From positions 558,001 through 622,000 of the forward strand of contig JAYQJE010000001.1 of the NCBI GenBank assembly GCA_038142005.1: a DNA stretch of 64,000 bases, written 5' to 3'. The DNA comes from SHAN690 sp023262195. Its GTDB lineage: Bacteria > Bacteroidota > Bacteroidia > Flavobacteriales_G > Salibacteraceae. Below are positions 9,785 through 18,716 of the stretch, in pieces. Positions within the stretch are counted from its first letter, which is position 1. Each line of letters opens with the position of its first letter. Made by a program: the position numbers and the translations under genes. Under the pieces are notes generated by a model. The model was not told where the DNA came from. It saw only the letters and a program-made list of their open reading frames with translations, and searched no databases.

Positions 9785-10318
9785 ATGGATTTACTGTATA
9801 TAAGAGCGTTGCACATCATCTTTGTGCTGTCTTGGTTTGCAGGGCTCTTCTACATCGTGCGTCTGTTCATTTATCACGTTGAGGCAAACGATAAAAATGA
9901 GGAAGCGAAGCAAGTATTGCAGGCCCAATTCAAAATCATGCAATATCGGCTGTGGTACATTATTACATGGCCAGCAGCCATACTTGCTACCATCTTTGGT
10001 TACTACATGGTGATTAACAACACTGCTTACTATTTAGAGTCAGCCTGGATGCTGTCTAAGATTGGCCTCACAACTCTTTTGTGGATTTATCATATCATGA
10101 CACACCTTGTGTTTAGAAAAATCCAACAAGGCAAATCAACTTTGACATCTATTCAGCTCAGGCTTTGGAATGAACTCGCCACATTATTCATGGTGAGTAT
10201 AGTATTCATTGTTGTCTTAAAAAATGCTTTGAATTGGATTTATGGAACGATCGGGTTCTTTGCTGTAGGTGTGGCACTCATGATTGCCGTGAGACTTTAT
10301 AAGCGCTACCGAAGTTAA
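9785..10318 (+). CDS. hemJ: Protoporphyrinogen IX oxidase HemJ (CopD-like membrane protein)
   Basis: 177 residues with at least four membrane segments. It begins with the HemJ hallmark ALHIIFVLSWFAGLFYIVRL, with the conserved His early in helix 1. Later segments include WPAAILATIFGYYM, WMLSKIGLTTLLWIYH and LFMVSIVFIVVLKN. HemJ oxidises protoporphyrinogen IX to protoporphyrin IX at the inner membrane. hemB lies 6 kb away, so haem genes are scattered here. Divergent from the thioesterase operon. Confidence 0.9.
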   Translation: MDLLYIRALHIIFVLSWFAGLFYIVRLFIYHVEANDKNEEAKQVLQAQFKIMQYRLWYIITWPAAILATIFGYYMVINNTAYYLESAWMLSKIGLTTLLWIYHIMTHLVFRKIQQGKSTLTSIQLRLWNELATLFMVSIVFIVVLKNALNWIYGTIGFFAVGVALMIAVRLYKRYRS

Positions 10319-10349
10319 AATCAAAATACCAATACATTAAATGTAGATG

Positions 10350-10357
10350 TATATTTG
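10350..10357 (+). promoter_or_regulatory. Putative -7 promoter element for marR-family gene
   Basis: TATATTTG is a perfect TAnnTTTG match. It overlaps the first possible TTG start at 10355, which favours translation from GTG 10373. No TTTG element is evident at the -33 position, so support is partial. Confidence 0.4.
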
Positions 10358-10372
10358 GCCAAATTTATAGAT

Positions 10373-10825
10373 GTGGCGAGTATAGGGGAAGAAATAAAGC
10401 AGAAGAAGTTTAGGAACGAATACAGTCAACTCTTAATCAATGTGATGTACACCAGCAGTTGGCTAAGTTCACATCAAAACCAATTTTTTAAAGTGCACGG
10501 ACTGACCAGCCAGCAATACAATGTCCTGCGAATATTGCGTGGTCAGGGTGAGAATGCAGCTTCCGTTAATCTCATTAAGGATCGGATGATCGATAAGATG
10601 AGCAATGTGTCTAGAATCATTGATAAACTGAAATCGAAGCAACTCGTGACCCGCAAGGCAAGCAAACACGACAGACGTCAGGTGGATATCAAAATCACTG
10701 AAAAGGGTCTGGCCATACTTTCAGAGATCGATGACAAGCTCAACGACTGGGAAGAAGGTCTGCACAATATTAGCCCAGAAGAGGCACTCAAAGCCAGTGA
10801 TTTGTTGGATCGTTGGCGAGGCTAA
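10373..10825 (+). CDS. MarR-family winged helix transcriptional regulator
   Basis: ~150 residues. The winged helix core is visible: LTSQQYNVLRILRGQG (helix-turn-helix entry), MIDKMSNVSRIIDKLKSKQLVTR (recognition helix) and KHDRRQVDIKITEKGLAIL (wing with the conserved DRR). No ATG precedes the conserved region. GTG 10373 is preferred over TTG 10355 because the latter lies within a promoter-like TATATTTG. MarR proteins act as dimers binding inverted repeats; no operator is evident here and the ligand is unknown. It stands alone between hemJ and the sigma gene on the same strand. Confidence 0.87.
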   Translation: MASIGEEIKQKKFRNEYSQLLINVMYTSSWLSSHQNQFFKVHGLTSQQYNVLRILRGQGENAASVNLIKDRMIDKMSNVSRIIDKLKSKQLVTRKASKHDRRQVDIKITEKGLAILSEIDDKLNDWEEGLHNISPEEALKASDLLDRWRG

Positions 10826-10891
10826 TTGCATGCAATTGGTTTAGATGAATCAAATAAAATTTCCGATTAGGTAGAGGTTTATTAAGCTGAA

Positions 10892-10921
10892 TTTGGTTGT
10901 GTTCAAATAATTTCTATTTTG
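10892..10921 (+). promoter_or_regulatory. Putative sigma-A type promoter upstream of rpoD-like gene
   Basis: TTTG at 10892-10895 is followed after 19 bp by TATTTTG at 10915-10921, close to the Bacteroidota consensus of TTTG, ~19 bp, TAnnTTTG (one T short). The leader to ATG 10958 is ~30 nt. This is one of the better promoter matches in the window. Confidence 0.5.
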
Positions 10922-10957
10922 AGCCTCTGTTTTGCATAACCTAAAACCTACCTACCT

Positions 10958-11818
10958 ATGCGTCAACTTAAGATTACCAAGCAGCTAACCAATCGCGACA
11001 GTAAGTCTATTGATAAATATTTGAGTGATGTCTCTAAAGAAGAGATGATCACAGCCGAAGAAGAAGTAAGACTGGCAAAACGAATCAAAAAAGGTGATCA
11101 GGCAGCATTAAATAAAATGGTGAGCGCCAATCTCCGATTTGTCATATCCGTTTCTAAACAATATCAAGGTCACGGATTGAAGCTTGAGGATCTCATCGCA
11201 GAGGGAAATATTGGGTTGATCATTGCCGCAAAAAGGTTTGATGAAACCAAGGGCTTTAAGTTCATTTCATACGCAGTTTGGTGGATTAGACAAAGCATCA
11301 TGCAAGCGATTGCAGAAAATTCTAGAGTAGTTAGACTACCGCTAAACAAGGTGAGTGCAATTCAGAAGGTATCACACGCCTTTTCTCAACTTGAACAAAA
11401 ATTTGAACGTCCACCATCGCATGACGAAATCGGTGAGCTATTAGAAGCAAATGCCGAAAGTGTAAGCAATTTATTTACCTATGCTCAGCGCCAAGTTTCA
11501 GTGGATGCACCTTTGATGGAAGGCGAAGACAATAGTTTACTGGCGGTGATGCCTAATTCAGATTCTACGGTTCCAACGGATACACTCATGGTAGAATCGC
11601 TAAGGAGTGATATCGAGCGCGTTTTGGTTCATTTAAAAGAGCGTGAAGCAGAAGTTTTAAGACTCACCTACGGATTGAGTGGATTGCCACCCATGACTCT
11701 TGAGGAAATTGCGAATAACTTGGGACTCACCCGAGAGCGCATACGCCAAATAAGAGAGAAAGGATTGAGAAACTTAAGAAAGAAGGCAAACAGCCAGCTA
11801 CTTAAAAACTACTTGTAA
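10958..11818 (+). CDS. Sigma-70 family RNA polymerase sigma factor (RpoD/SigA type)
   Basis: 286 residues beginning MRQLKITKQLTNRDSKSIDKY, the usual start of the short Bacteroidota primary sigma factors, which lack region 1.1. Region 2 is intact (NLRFVISVSKQYQ, RFDETKGFKFISYAVWWIRQ, AENSRVVRLPLNK), with region 3 (FERPPSHDEIGELL) and region 4 (MTLEEIANNLGLTRERIRQI). Several positions differ from the canonical primary factor (GHGLKLEDLIAEGNIGLII), so it could be a group 2 paralogue rather than the housekeeping factor. It overlaps the convergent SPOR gene's 3' end by 10 bp. Confidence 0.92.
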   Translation: MRQLKITKQLTNRDSKSIDKYLSDVSKEEMITAEEEVRLAKRIKKGDQAALNKMVSANLRFVISVSKQYQGHGLKLEDLIAEGNIGLIIAAKRFDETKGFKFISYAVWWIRQSIMQAIAENSRVVRLPLNKVSAIQKVSHAFSQLEQKFERPPSHDEIGELLEANAESVSNLFTYAQRQVSVDAPLMEGEDNSLLAVMPNSDSTVPTDTLMVESLRSDIERVLVHLKEREAEVLRLTYGLSGLPPMTLEEIANNLGLTRERIRQIREKGLRNLRKKANSQLLKNYL

Positions 11819-12950
11819 AGAATCCAAGCATTAGGAATATCGTTCCGGAAAGAGGCGAGCGCTTGCTTGGCCTCTTTTTTTGTGGCAAACCTTGCAATGC
11901 TTACCCGGTTTAGCGTGCCTTTTTTATCAATAATGGCCGCCATGCTTCCACGCTTTTGAAATTTATTGACCATGGCATCAGCATAGCGAATATCGCTGAA
12001 GCAACCACCTATGATGTGAAATCGCAAATTCGGTTCTGCTTTGGCAATCAGCTCCACTTTTTCTTCCAGTGACACTACTAGGGTCTTATCCTTGCCCTGT
12101 CTTGAATAGACCTCCACCACTTCGTTATTGGCTCGTGCCTCTTCCCAATCAAATGTCAACGATTCATTCTCAAAGCTTTGATCCAGAATCTGACCTTCGC
12201 GCAAGGAATACGTTGGACAGACCTTCTCGGTAAATGGATTTAAATCTGAGGTATGAAAATCCTTTGGGTTTTGGAGGGTATCCGTTCCGATAAGAAACCA
12301 AAGCACGTAAGTAAGAAATGGAATAAGGATGACTGCAGCCGCGGCCGGCAAAAAACCGAGCTCTTCTTTGAATTCTCTTTTTTCTCATCAGCCGCGTTTA
12401 CATCCGTGCTGCTTTCTGACTTTATTGGAATGACGGACGCCTCCTCTTTCTCCTTCTGTGGAGGAGTCACCACAGCCTTTTTGCGTTCTGCCTTTGGTTC
12501 AATGGCAACAGTGGCTGACCTCTTCCGCTCGATTTTCTTACCAAAAAATGATTCAAGACCAAAACCATCGGCAAAAAATGCTTCATCCTTAAACTGCTCA
12601 AACCTAAAGGTGCCATCTTGATTTTGACTTAGTACTCCTATTTTATCAAACCTTAGCTTTTTCTCATCCTTGAGTTTCTTCGATAGTAACACACTGTATC
12701 CCGTGAGTTTTTGCTTTGCTTCCTCGAAAGATAAATCATTCGTTTGTGCAATGAAAGACACAAGCAACCCATCATTATGGGTGAGCAACTTATTGAAGGT
12801 TATCCTACGATATGGAGGTTCAAATCGATGGTTAATCGGATTGATTTTAGCGGCAGAATAATTGCCCACAAATCCTCCAAATTCAGGAATGATTACACAA
12901 TCGTGTTTCTTTAACAGTGTGGCAATATGTTGATCGTAAGACTCGCTCAT
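11809..12950 (-). CDS. HU-like domain and SPOR-domain membrane protein (frameshifted)
   Basis: Residues 1-~150 match the paired CCDC81-like prokaryotic HU domains of Bacteroidota SPOR proteins (HDCVIIPEFGGFVGN, INPINHRFEPPYRRITFN, KLRFDKIGVL). A charged linker leads to one transmembrane segment (LPAAAAVILIPFLTYVLWFLIG). The C-terminal ~75 residues are a SPOR peptidoglycan-binding domain (LRFHIIGGCFSDIRYADAMV, SIARFATKKEAKQALASFR). The frame breaks in an A6 run at 12350-12355; a seventh base joins SSVF to LPAAAAV. Likely a cell-division or envelope protein with a cytoplasmic HU-like part and a periplasmic SPOR part. Confidence 0.87.
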
Positions 12951-12983
12951 CTATGAGAACAAAGAAAACAAATTTCTAGAGAA

Positions 12984-13715
12984 TTATCTCCGGTTTAAAA
13001 TGGTCAGTACGCGATCCAAATCCTTGGGCTCATCTACCGAGATCGATTCTATTTCAGTCTCAACGGTTTGTATTCGAAGCCCATGCTCTAACCATCGCAG
13101 CTGTTCCAGAGATTCTGATTTTTCAAGTGGGGTCGGGCTAAGTGATTTTATCTTCAATAATGTCTCTGCTCGAAAAGCATAAATGCCAATGTGCTTATAG
13201 AATGCCGCACTGCTGCTAGATATCGAGTGCGGAATGGCTTGCCGACTAAAATATAGGGCATTTCCATCCAAGGCTCTCACCACTTTTATCTTGCTTGGGT
13301 CGGTCAAAATATCTTTCGAGTCAGTTTTCTTTACCAACGTAGCAATGTGTGTTGAGACATCGTCAAACGCCCCACAAAGCTGAATCAATTGTTGTGGATC
13401 AATCACCGGCTCATCTCCTTGAATATTCACTACAACATCATACGCGTTATGACCTTCTAACTCTAACACCTCAATGCAGCGATCTGTACCGCAGGTGTGC
13501 GCAGGGCTGGTCATTTTTACCTGGCCACCAAACGCCTCAACGTGATCGAAAATTCGCTGATCATCGGTGGCAACGATCACGCTAGAAAACACTTGGGTCT
13601 TTTGCGCCTGCTCATACACACGCTGAATCATCGATTTGCCTTGAATATCAACGAGTGGCTTCCCGGGAAATCGAGTAGAACCGTAGCGCGATGGTATGAT
13701 GCCAAGAAATTTCAT
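12984..13715 (-). CDS. kdsB: 3-deoxy-manno-octulosonate cytidylyltransferase (CMP-KDO synthetase)
   Basis: ~243 residues from MKFLGIIPSRYGSTRFPGKP, the nucleotide-binding signature of KdsB. Other family motifs: CGTDRCIE, NIQGDEP, LYFSRQAIPH, HIGIYAFR and ISVDEPKDLDRV. It activates KDO with CTP for lipid A inner-core assembly. The open frame extends seven codons upstream to 13736, but the conserved start is ATG 13715. It is divergent from dprA; TACCTTCG on the minus strand at 13724-13731 is a near match to the -7 consensus. Confidence 0.95.
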   Translation of the reverse strand: MKFLGIIPSRYGSTRFPGKPLVDIQGKSMIQRVYEQAQKTQVFSSVIVATDDQRIFDHVEAFGGQVKMTSPAHTCGTDRCIEVLELEGHNAYDVVVNIQGDEPVIDPQQLIQLCGAFDDVSTHIATLVKKTDSKDILTDPSKIKVVRALDGNALYFSRQAIPHSISSSSAAFYKHIGIYAFRAETLLKIKSLSPTPLEKSESLEQLRWLEHGLRIQTVETEIESISVDEPKDLDRVLTILNRR

Positions 13716-13775
13716 GATTGAAACGAAGGTAAGCACAGACCTTTGACTTGAATGCTATTTTCGTTTTCCGCTCTT

Positions 13776-14876
13776 ATGGAAGACCTGCTCTATCAAATCG
13801 CTCTCAAAAATCTGGATGGTATTGGCTCTACACGTGCCAAATTCTTGTGAGTTATTGCGGTGGGGTAAAAGAAGTTTTTGAAACCAATAAGAAAGATCTC
13901 GCTAAGATTCCGAAACTGGGTTCACTGATAGTTTCAAACATGAATCGAGATTTGCGCTTTCAAGGGCTGAGGCAGAAGTTGAGTTTGTTCAAAATCAGGA
14001 TATCAAACCGCTCTTCTATTTAGACAAAGAATATCCGAATCGACTCAAACACTGCGAAGATGGACCACTACTCATCTACACCAAAGGCAACATGCAGTTG
14101 AATGTAGTTAAGGTAGTGAGCATTGTGGGCACAAGAAATGCTACTTCATACGGAAAGGATTTAGTAGAACAACTTATCACAGATCTCATTCCGCATGATG
14201 CGCTCATTGTAAGCGGACTCGCTCATGGTATTGACATCATGGCGCATCGAGAGGCACATAAAAATGGATTGCAAACCGTGGGAGTATTGGGCAATTCACT
14301 TGAGCGTATTTATCCGCATCAGAATAAAGCTACAGCTGAGAAAATGTTGGAGCATGGAGGTATTATCAGCGAGTTTGAAAGTGGCACCAAACCTGATCGA
14401 GAAAATTTTCCCCAGCGAAATCGAATTGTGGCAGGCATGAGCGATGTAACCATTGTGGTGGAATCGGCCGATAAAGGGGCTCACTAATCACGGCACGCTT
14501 GGCCGCAGATTATAACCGCGATGTGATGGCTTTTCCAGGTCCCATTAATGCACCCTTTTCTAAAGGATGCAATTGGTTGATTAAAACCCAACAAGCGCAC
14601 ATGATAGAGGGAATTAAAGACTTGGAGTACACGTTGGGTTGGGCACTTGATGAGAAAGCCGAAAAACCCACACAAAAACAACTTTTTGTGGACTTAACAG
14701 CAGACGAGCAGCGGATTTTTGACATCTTGAATAAGATGGACGGCCGCCAAGACTCCTTGGACAACCTGAGCCTTAATGCAGAAATCCCGGTGAGTAAGGC
14801 GTCCACGCTTTTACTCGAATTGGAGTTTAAAGGCGTAGTAAAATCACTCCCCGGTAAGACTTATCGGTTGGTCTAA
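13776..14876 (+). CDS. dprA: DNA-processing protein DprA (three frameshifts)
   Basis: ATG 13776 gives MEDLLYQIALKNLDGIGSTRAK. Three single-base losses break the frame: A3 run at 13839-13841, T3 run at 13951-13953 and G4 run at 14476-14479. Each added base restores the family sequence (ILVSYCGGVKEVFE; ALSRAEAEVEF; DKGGSLITARLAAD). The Rossmann core has VSIVGTRNATSYG, VSGLAHGIDIMAH, GNSLERIYP and NFPQRNRIVAGMSD. The C-terminal ~60 residues are a winged-helix domain. DprA loads RecA on incoming ssDNA in natural transformation. The TAA overlaps the convergent gene's stop by 4 bp. Confidence 0.92.
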
Positions 14877-15817
14877 TTTTTCTTCTTAACGATGTAGATG
14901 GGACGGCCACGCTGCTCCTCAAGCGCTTTCTCAAAATAAAGCGATAGAATGGCGATCACCCCAAACAGTGCCGCAAAGCTGGTGGATAAAAACAGAATAA
15001 TGGTGGTGTAACCCGAGGGTGGTGTATTGCCCCGTACGTATTGATCAATGGAATAAACGGCCAATATTGCCGTGAATAAAATGAACATTACAGAAATCAA
15101 AATTGATATTCTGAGCGTCTTGTTGGAAAAAGAGAAAATGGCGGTGGTAGCCAACTCAAATAAGTCAGAATAGGAATAACTGGAGCTGCCATGTTTCCTT
15201 GCAGGTGCATCGAATGCTACGATGGCCTTTGTGAAACCTATAGATTGAATAAACCCTCGAATAAATCGATTTCTATCCCTAAAGTGCGCTTTCAATACCT
15301 CTGCTACCGGCCGAGAAATCAAGAAAAAGTCTGTGGAATTGGGGGTAAGCTTAAAACTGGACAATCGATTGATTAACCCATAAAACAATCCCGACATGGC
15401 ATTCTTCAGGAAACCATTATCGGCTCTACTTTTTCGCTCGGCCAATACAATGTCGGCTCCTGAATCGGCCTCCAAGATAAGCGAACCAATAACGCTTGGA
15501 GGATGCTGCAAATCCGCGTCCATGCAAATCACTCGATTGCCAACAGATTCATCGATGCCCGCAATCATAGCGGCTTCGTGGCCATAGTTTCGAGAAAACT
15601 CAATAATTCTGACTTGAGCACTAATTGCTTCTTTTTGAATCGTTTCAAGTTCTATGGCACTACGGTCGGTACTGCCATCGTTTACAAATATGACCTCCAC
15701 AGATTGGGTCATTCTACTGAACTCGTTCTTCAACTCATTCCAAAAACTAGGTAAGCCCTCGGCTTCGTTAAACACCGAAACAACAATGCTTAAATCTATG
15801 TTAGTGGAAGCCTCCAT
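14873..15817 (-). CDS. Family 2 glycosyltransferase, polyprenyl-phosphate type (DPM1/GtrB-like)
   Basis: 314 residues. The GT-A catalytic domain has VVSVFNEAEGLPSFW, IFVNDGSTD, RNYGHEAAMIAGID and MDADLQHPP (DXD-type). Two C-terminal transmembrane segments follow (ILISVMFILFTAILAVYSI and TTIILFLSTSFAALFGVIAI), as in GtrB/ArnC-type enzymes that transfer a sugar to undecaprenyl phosphate. Donor and final glycan are unknown. It ends 4 bp inside the dprA stop; hemB starts upstream on the same strand, leaving only 2 bp between hemB's end and this start. Confidence 0.9.
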   Translation of the reverse strand: MEASTNIDLSIVVSVFNEAEGLPSFWNELKNEFSRMTQSVEVIFVNDGSTDRSAIELETIQKEAISAQVRIIEFSRNYGHEAAMIAGIDESVGNRVICMDADLQHPPSVIGSLILEADSGADIVLAERKSRADNGFLKNAMSGLFYGLINRLSSFKLTPNSTDFFLISRPVAEVLKAHFRDRNRFIRGFIQSIGFTKAIVAFDAPARKHGSSSYSYSDLFELATTAIFSFSNKTLRISILISVMFILFTAILAVYSIDQYVRGNTPPSGYTTIILFLSTSFAALFGVIAILSLYFEKALEEQRGRPIYIVKKKN

Positions 15818-15819
15818 TC

Positions 15820-16803
15820 TTATAGTGCACCAGACTTAGCCATCTGTGCAAACTCCTTCGCAAAATACGTTAGAATTACATCGGCTCCAGCACGCCTTAT
15901 GCTCAGCAACATTTCGGGCATCGCTCGATCATACTCTATCCATCCATTTTGGGCGGCTGCCTTAAGCATGGCATATTCTCCGCTTACATTATACGCAGCA
16001 ATAGGCACCGGATACTCCTCTTTGATCATGTGAATGATATCAAGGTAGCACAATGCCGGTTTAATCATGAGATAATCTGCACCTTCTATGTAATCAAGCT
16101 CGGCCTCAACCCGCGCTTCCCGCTTGTTTGCCGGATCCATTTGGTAGGTCTTTTTATCGCCAAACTTTGGAGCTGAATCTAACGCATCTCTAAACGGGCC
16201 ATAAAAGGCACTGGCATACTTTGCGGTGTATGACATGATGCTCACGTCTGTGAAGCCTTCATCATCAAGCGCTTCGCGGATATATTCAACACGGCCGTCC
16301 ATCATGTCTGAAGGCCCAATGATGTCTGCCCCAGCTTGTGCTTGAGCCACAGTCATTTTGGCCAACACCTCCAGGGTTTCGTCATTAACGATCTTGCCGT
16401 CTTTTACCACACCATCATGGCCATCACTACTGTAGGGGTCCATGGCCACATCGGTCATGATAATGGCCTCGGGAAATCGTTTCTTTACTTCTTGGATATA
16501 GCGCAGGTAAAAGTTCTTATCACTGTAGCTGTAAGTAGCCATTTGGTCTTTCAAGGCATCATCTACGGCAGGAAAGAGATCGAAACATTTCACTCCCAGG
16601 TTCATGCACTCCTCTACTTCTTTCAAAAGGTGATCAAGCGATAATCGGAATTGACCAGGTAGCGATTTCACCTCGCTTTTATGATTTTGACCATCTACTA
16701 CGAAAAGTGGATAAATCAAATTCTCAACGCCCAAGTGGGTTTCTCTCATTTGAGATCGGTTTACCTCACTTTTTCGATTTCTTCTTGGCCTCCTCAGCAT
16801 CAT
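15820..16803 (-). CDS. hemB: Delta-aminolevulinic acid dehydratase (porphobilinogen synthase)
   Basis: 327 residues, full length. Schiff-base lysine regions are visible: VSIMSYTAKYASAFYGPF and YLMIKPALCYLDII. The metal-site segment reads DVAMDPYSSDGHDG, aspartate-rich rather than cysteine-rich, which suggests the magnesium-type rather than the zinc-type enzyme (inference from family knowledge). It condenses two ALA molecules to porphobilinogen. Its 5' end is 41 bp from the divergent lgt ATG. It is followed by the GT2 gene after 2 bp. Confidence 0.95.
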   Translation of the reverse strand: MMLRRPRRNRKSEVNRSQMRETHLGVENLIYPLFVVDGQNHKSEVKSLPGQFRLSLDHLLKEVEECMNLGVKCFDLFPAVDDALKDQMATYSYSDKNFYLRYIQEVKKRFPEAIIMTDVAMDPYSSDGHDGVVKDGKIVNDETLEVLAKMTVAQAQAGADIIGPSDMMDGRVEYIREALDDEGFTDVSIMSYTAKYASAFYGPFRDALDSAPKFGDKKTYQMDPANKREARVEAELDYIEGADYLMIKPALCYLDIIHMIKEEYPVPIAAYNVSGEYAMLKAAAQNGWIEYDRAMPEMLLSIRRAGADVILTYFAKEFAQMAKSGAL

Positions 16804-16811
16804 GTCAATTC

Positions 16812-16819
16812 TATCTTTG
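16812..16819 (+). promoter_or_regulatory. Putative -7 promoter element for lgt
   Basis: TATCTTTG, a perfect TAnnTTTG match, lies 25 bp before ATG 16845 in the short divergent hemB/lgt region. No matching TTTG is present at the -33 distance, so this is partial support. Confidence 0.45.
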
Positions 16820-16844
16820 CCGCGAAGTTATCAATCCACAAATC

Positions 16845-17795
16845 ATGAATTCACTTCTCTATTTCGTTTGGACAGCAGATCCTACATCGATCGAGCTTGG
16901 CCCATTAACTATTCGTTGGTATGGCCTGCTCTTCGCAGGTGCTTTCATGGCTGGGTACAGCATCTTGAAGTGGATTCTTGCCAAAGAAAAGTGTCCCGAA
17001 GAGTGGATTGATTCCGTTTTCATCACAGTGATGATAGGCACCATTGCGGGAGCCAGGTTGGGTCATGTGTTTTTCTATCAATGGGATTATTACCAAAACA
17101 ATCTGCTAGAAATCTTTATGATTTGGAAAGGTGGCTTGGCCAGCCACGGAGCCACCATTGGCATTATTTTATCGCTCTATTACTGGTCTCGGAAGACTTC
17201 TAAAAAAAGCATCCTTTGGATACTCGATCGGGTGGTAATCGTAGTGGCGCTTTCCGGCCTTTTTATTAGAGGTGGCAACTTTGTGAATCATGAGATTGTA
17301 GGCAAGCCAACACAAACAGAATATGGGGTGAAATTCATGCGGAATTATGAAGACTTTTCCATAGTCGATTTGCAGAATGCCATTGGCAAGTCTGTGTTTA
17401 CTGGCGAGGATATCGACAGTGATAAGGTGAATGATGCCTATGATGAAATTACTAGCAATCCGAAATATTCGGCCATCATTGATGAAGTTCCAAACCGGCA
17501 CCCGGCCCAGCTCTACGAGGCCCTTGCTTATTTCATTATATTTTTAATCCTCTTTAGCGCCTACCTATATACTCCCGTTGGTTCATGGAAAGGGTTCATT
17601 TTCGGTTCCTTTCTCTTACTGGCATTTGGATCGCGTTTTATCATCGAATTTTTCAAAGAGGTACAGGTAGAATTTGAAGAAAATATGACCCTTGATTTGG
17701 GTCAGTGGTTAAGTATACCCCTTGTGGTGGCAGGAGTGTTCTTTATAGCCCGTGCGGTAATTACCGAGCGAAAAAAGGTTGAGGCCAGCGCCTAA
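16845..17795 (+). CDS. lgt: Prolipoprotein diacylglyceryl transferase
   Basis: ~316 residues. Family features: IRWYGLLFAGAFMAGY (helix 1), GGLASHGATIG, and the signature region LFIRGGNFVNHEIVG. A ~40-residue insertion precedes RHPAQLYEALAYF, and FIIEFFKEVQ lies in the C-terminal part. Six to seven membrane helices. Lgt adds diacylglycerol to the lipobox cysteine, and many of its substrates (lipoproteins) are encoded in this window. The longer frame to 16707 runs into hemB, so ATG 16845 is the start. The TAA overlaps the next convergent stop by 4 bp. Confidence 0.95.
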   Translation: MNSLLYFVWTADPTSIELGPLTIRWYGLLFAGAFMAGYSILKWILAKEKCPEEWIDSVFITVMIGTIAGARLGHVFFYQWDYYQNNLLEIFMIWKGGLASHGATIGIILSLYYWSRKTSKKSILWILDRVVIVVALSGLFIRGGNFVNHEIVGKPTQTEYGVKFMRNYEDFSIVDLQNAIGKSVFTGEDIDSDKVNDAYDEITSNPKYSAIIDEVPNRHPAQLYEALAYFIIFLILFSAYLYTPVGSWKGFIFGSFLLLAFGSRFIIEFFKEVQVEFEENMTLDLGQWLSIPLVVAGVFFIARAVITERKKVEASA

Positions 17796-18154
17796 ACCTT
17801 ATGCTCTTCGCCCGTCTGATTTTGCTCGCTCAGCGTCCACTCATCCGTAGCAGTAGTCTGTAGCCAAATCTCCCCACTCTTTCTCCATACTTGAACGTTT
17901 AGCCCATAGGTATCATGAAACGCTTGTTCGAGGGTAGAAACCTTTTGATTGCCATGGATGCTGAAATCTCCCGTATCGTGTATGGTACGTATCTCTCCAA
18001 TGCTCTTGCTTGAATCCAATTTTGAAGAATCAAGGTTTCCCTGACCGACCTCATGTTCCTTTTTATAAAACTCAATCTTCAAAAAAGGAAAGTGTTCGTT
18101 GAACTGATCTTGAAGCTCCTGAATGGTTTGGTTATCCGATATCGTTATTTCCAT
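17792..18154 (-). CDS. Conserved Bacteroidota hypothetical protein (pair member B)
   Basis: 120 residues, no signal peptide or membrane segment. The sequence looks like a compact alpha/beta domain: LQDQFNEHFPFLKIEFYKK, IGEIRTIHDTGDFSIHG, TYGLNVQVWRKSGEIWLQTT. The internal DSSKLDSSK looks like a small duplication. I recall similar short proteins in other Bacteroidota but no function. It starts 1 bp after the stop of the upstream 129-residue gene, so the two are probably translationally coupled. Confidence 0.75.
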   Translation of the reverse strand: MEITISDNQTIQELQDQFNEHFPFLKIEFYKKEHEVGQGNLDSSKLDSSKSIGEIRTIHDTGDFSIHGNQKVSTLEQAFHDTYGLNVQVWRKSGEIWLQTTATDEWTLSEQNQTGEEHKV

Positions 18155-18155
18155 T

Positions 18156-18545
18156 TTACATCCACTTTGTTAGGTATCGATTAAAATCGGTTTTCATTTC
18201 ATGCATCAACTTTCGGTTGGTTTCAACCCTATCTCGCATGGGTGTATGATCTTCAAAACGCTCATGGTGAATTGCCACTGGATTGTCCTTGGCTCGCTCT
18301 GAAAGCTCATGCTCATGCCCATTGATGTCGTGCAAAAGTTCATCAATCACATTGCCTTCTATCAACAACTGATTCTGAAAATGATCTAATTCCTTCAAAA
18401 CCTCCTTATTTGTGTATCGGTCTGCAACCTCATCTAGTCTGTTTTGGAAAACCATAAGTTCATCCTTATAGAAATTCAACTCACGCTTCCAAACCTTATG
18501 ATCAAAATGCAGATCATCGATATGTACCTTATTTGATTTACTCAT
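18156..18545 (-). CDS. Conserved hypothetical helical protein (pair member A)
   Basis: 129 residues, predicted almost wholly helical: WKRELNFYKDELMVFQNRLDEV, VLKELDHFQNQLLIEGNVIDEL, ending MKTDFNRYLTKWM. Histidines are frequent in the centre (LLHDINGHEHELSE, AIHHERFEDH), which could bind metal, though no hemerythrin motif is evident. No signal peptide. The first gene of a two-gene unit with the 120-residue protein 1 bp downstream. Function unknown. Confidence 0.75.
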   Translation of the reverse strand: MSKSNKVHIDDLHFDHKVWKRELNFYKDELMVFQNRLDEVADRYTNKEVLKELDHFQNQLLIEGNVIDELLHDINGHEHELSERAKDNPVAIHHERFEDHTPMRDRVETNRKLMHEMKTDFNRYLTKWM

Positions 18546-18663
18546 CTTAGCTTTAATTTAAAACCCCAAAGAAGCCGAGTAATTGGTTAGAATTGAATGA
18601 GGGCAGTCACTCAAAAAAATGATTGGAATCATGCTGCCACTAATCTGAAAATTGAATTTACAT

Positions 18664-18697
18664 TTTGCGGGTAAGACCTTGGGTATCTTTACCTTCG
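18664..18697 (+). promoter_or_regulatory. Putative promoter upstream of aspS
   Basis: TTTG at 18664-18667 and TACCTTCG at 18690-18697 are separated by 22 bp; the second differs from TAnnTTTG at one base. The ATG of aspS is 19 bp downstream. tyrS shows the same 22-bp arrangement. Confidence 0.4.
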
Positions 18698-18716
18698 GGG
18701 CCTCAAAACACAACGG

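Noticed and set aside
12253..12621. 122-residue plus-strand open frame opposite the HU/SPOR gene
   Set aside because: It is Ser/Phe-rich shadow sequence antisense to the Lys/Glu-rich linker, with no start context or neighbours.
16707..16844. Upstream extension of the lgt frame by 46 codons
   Set aside because: It lies within the hemB coding sequence and has no Lgt similarity; ATG 16845 starts the conserved protein.
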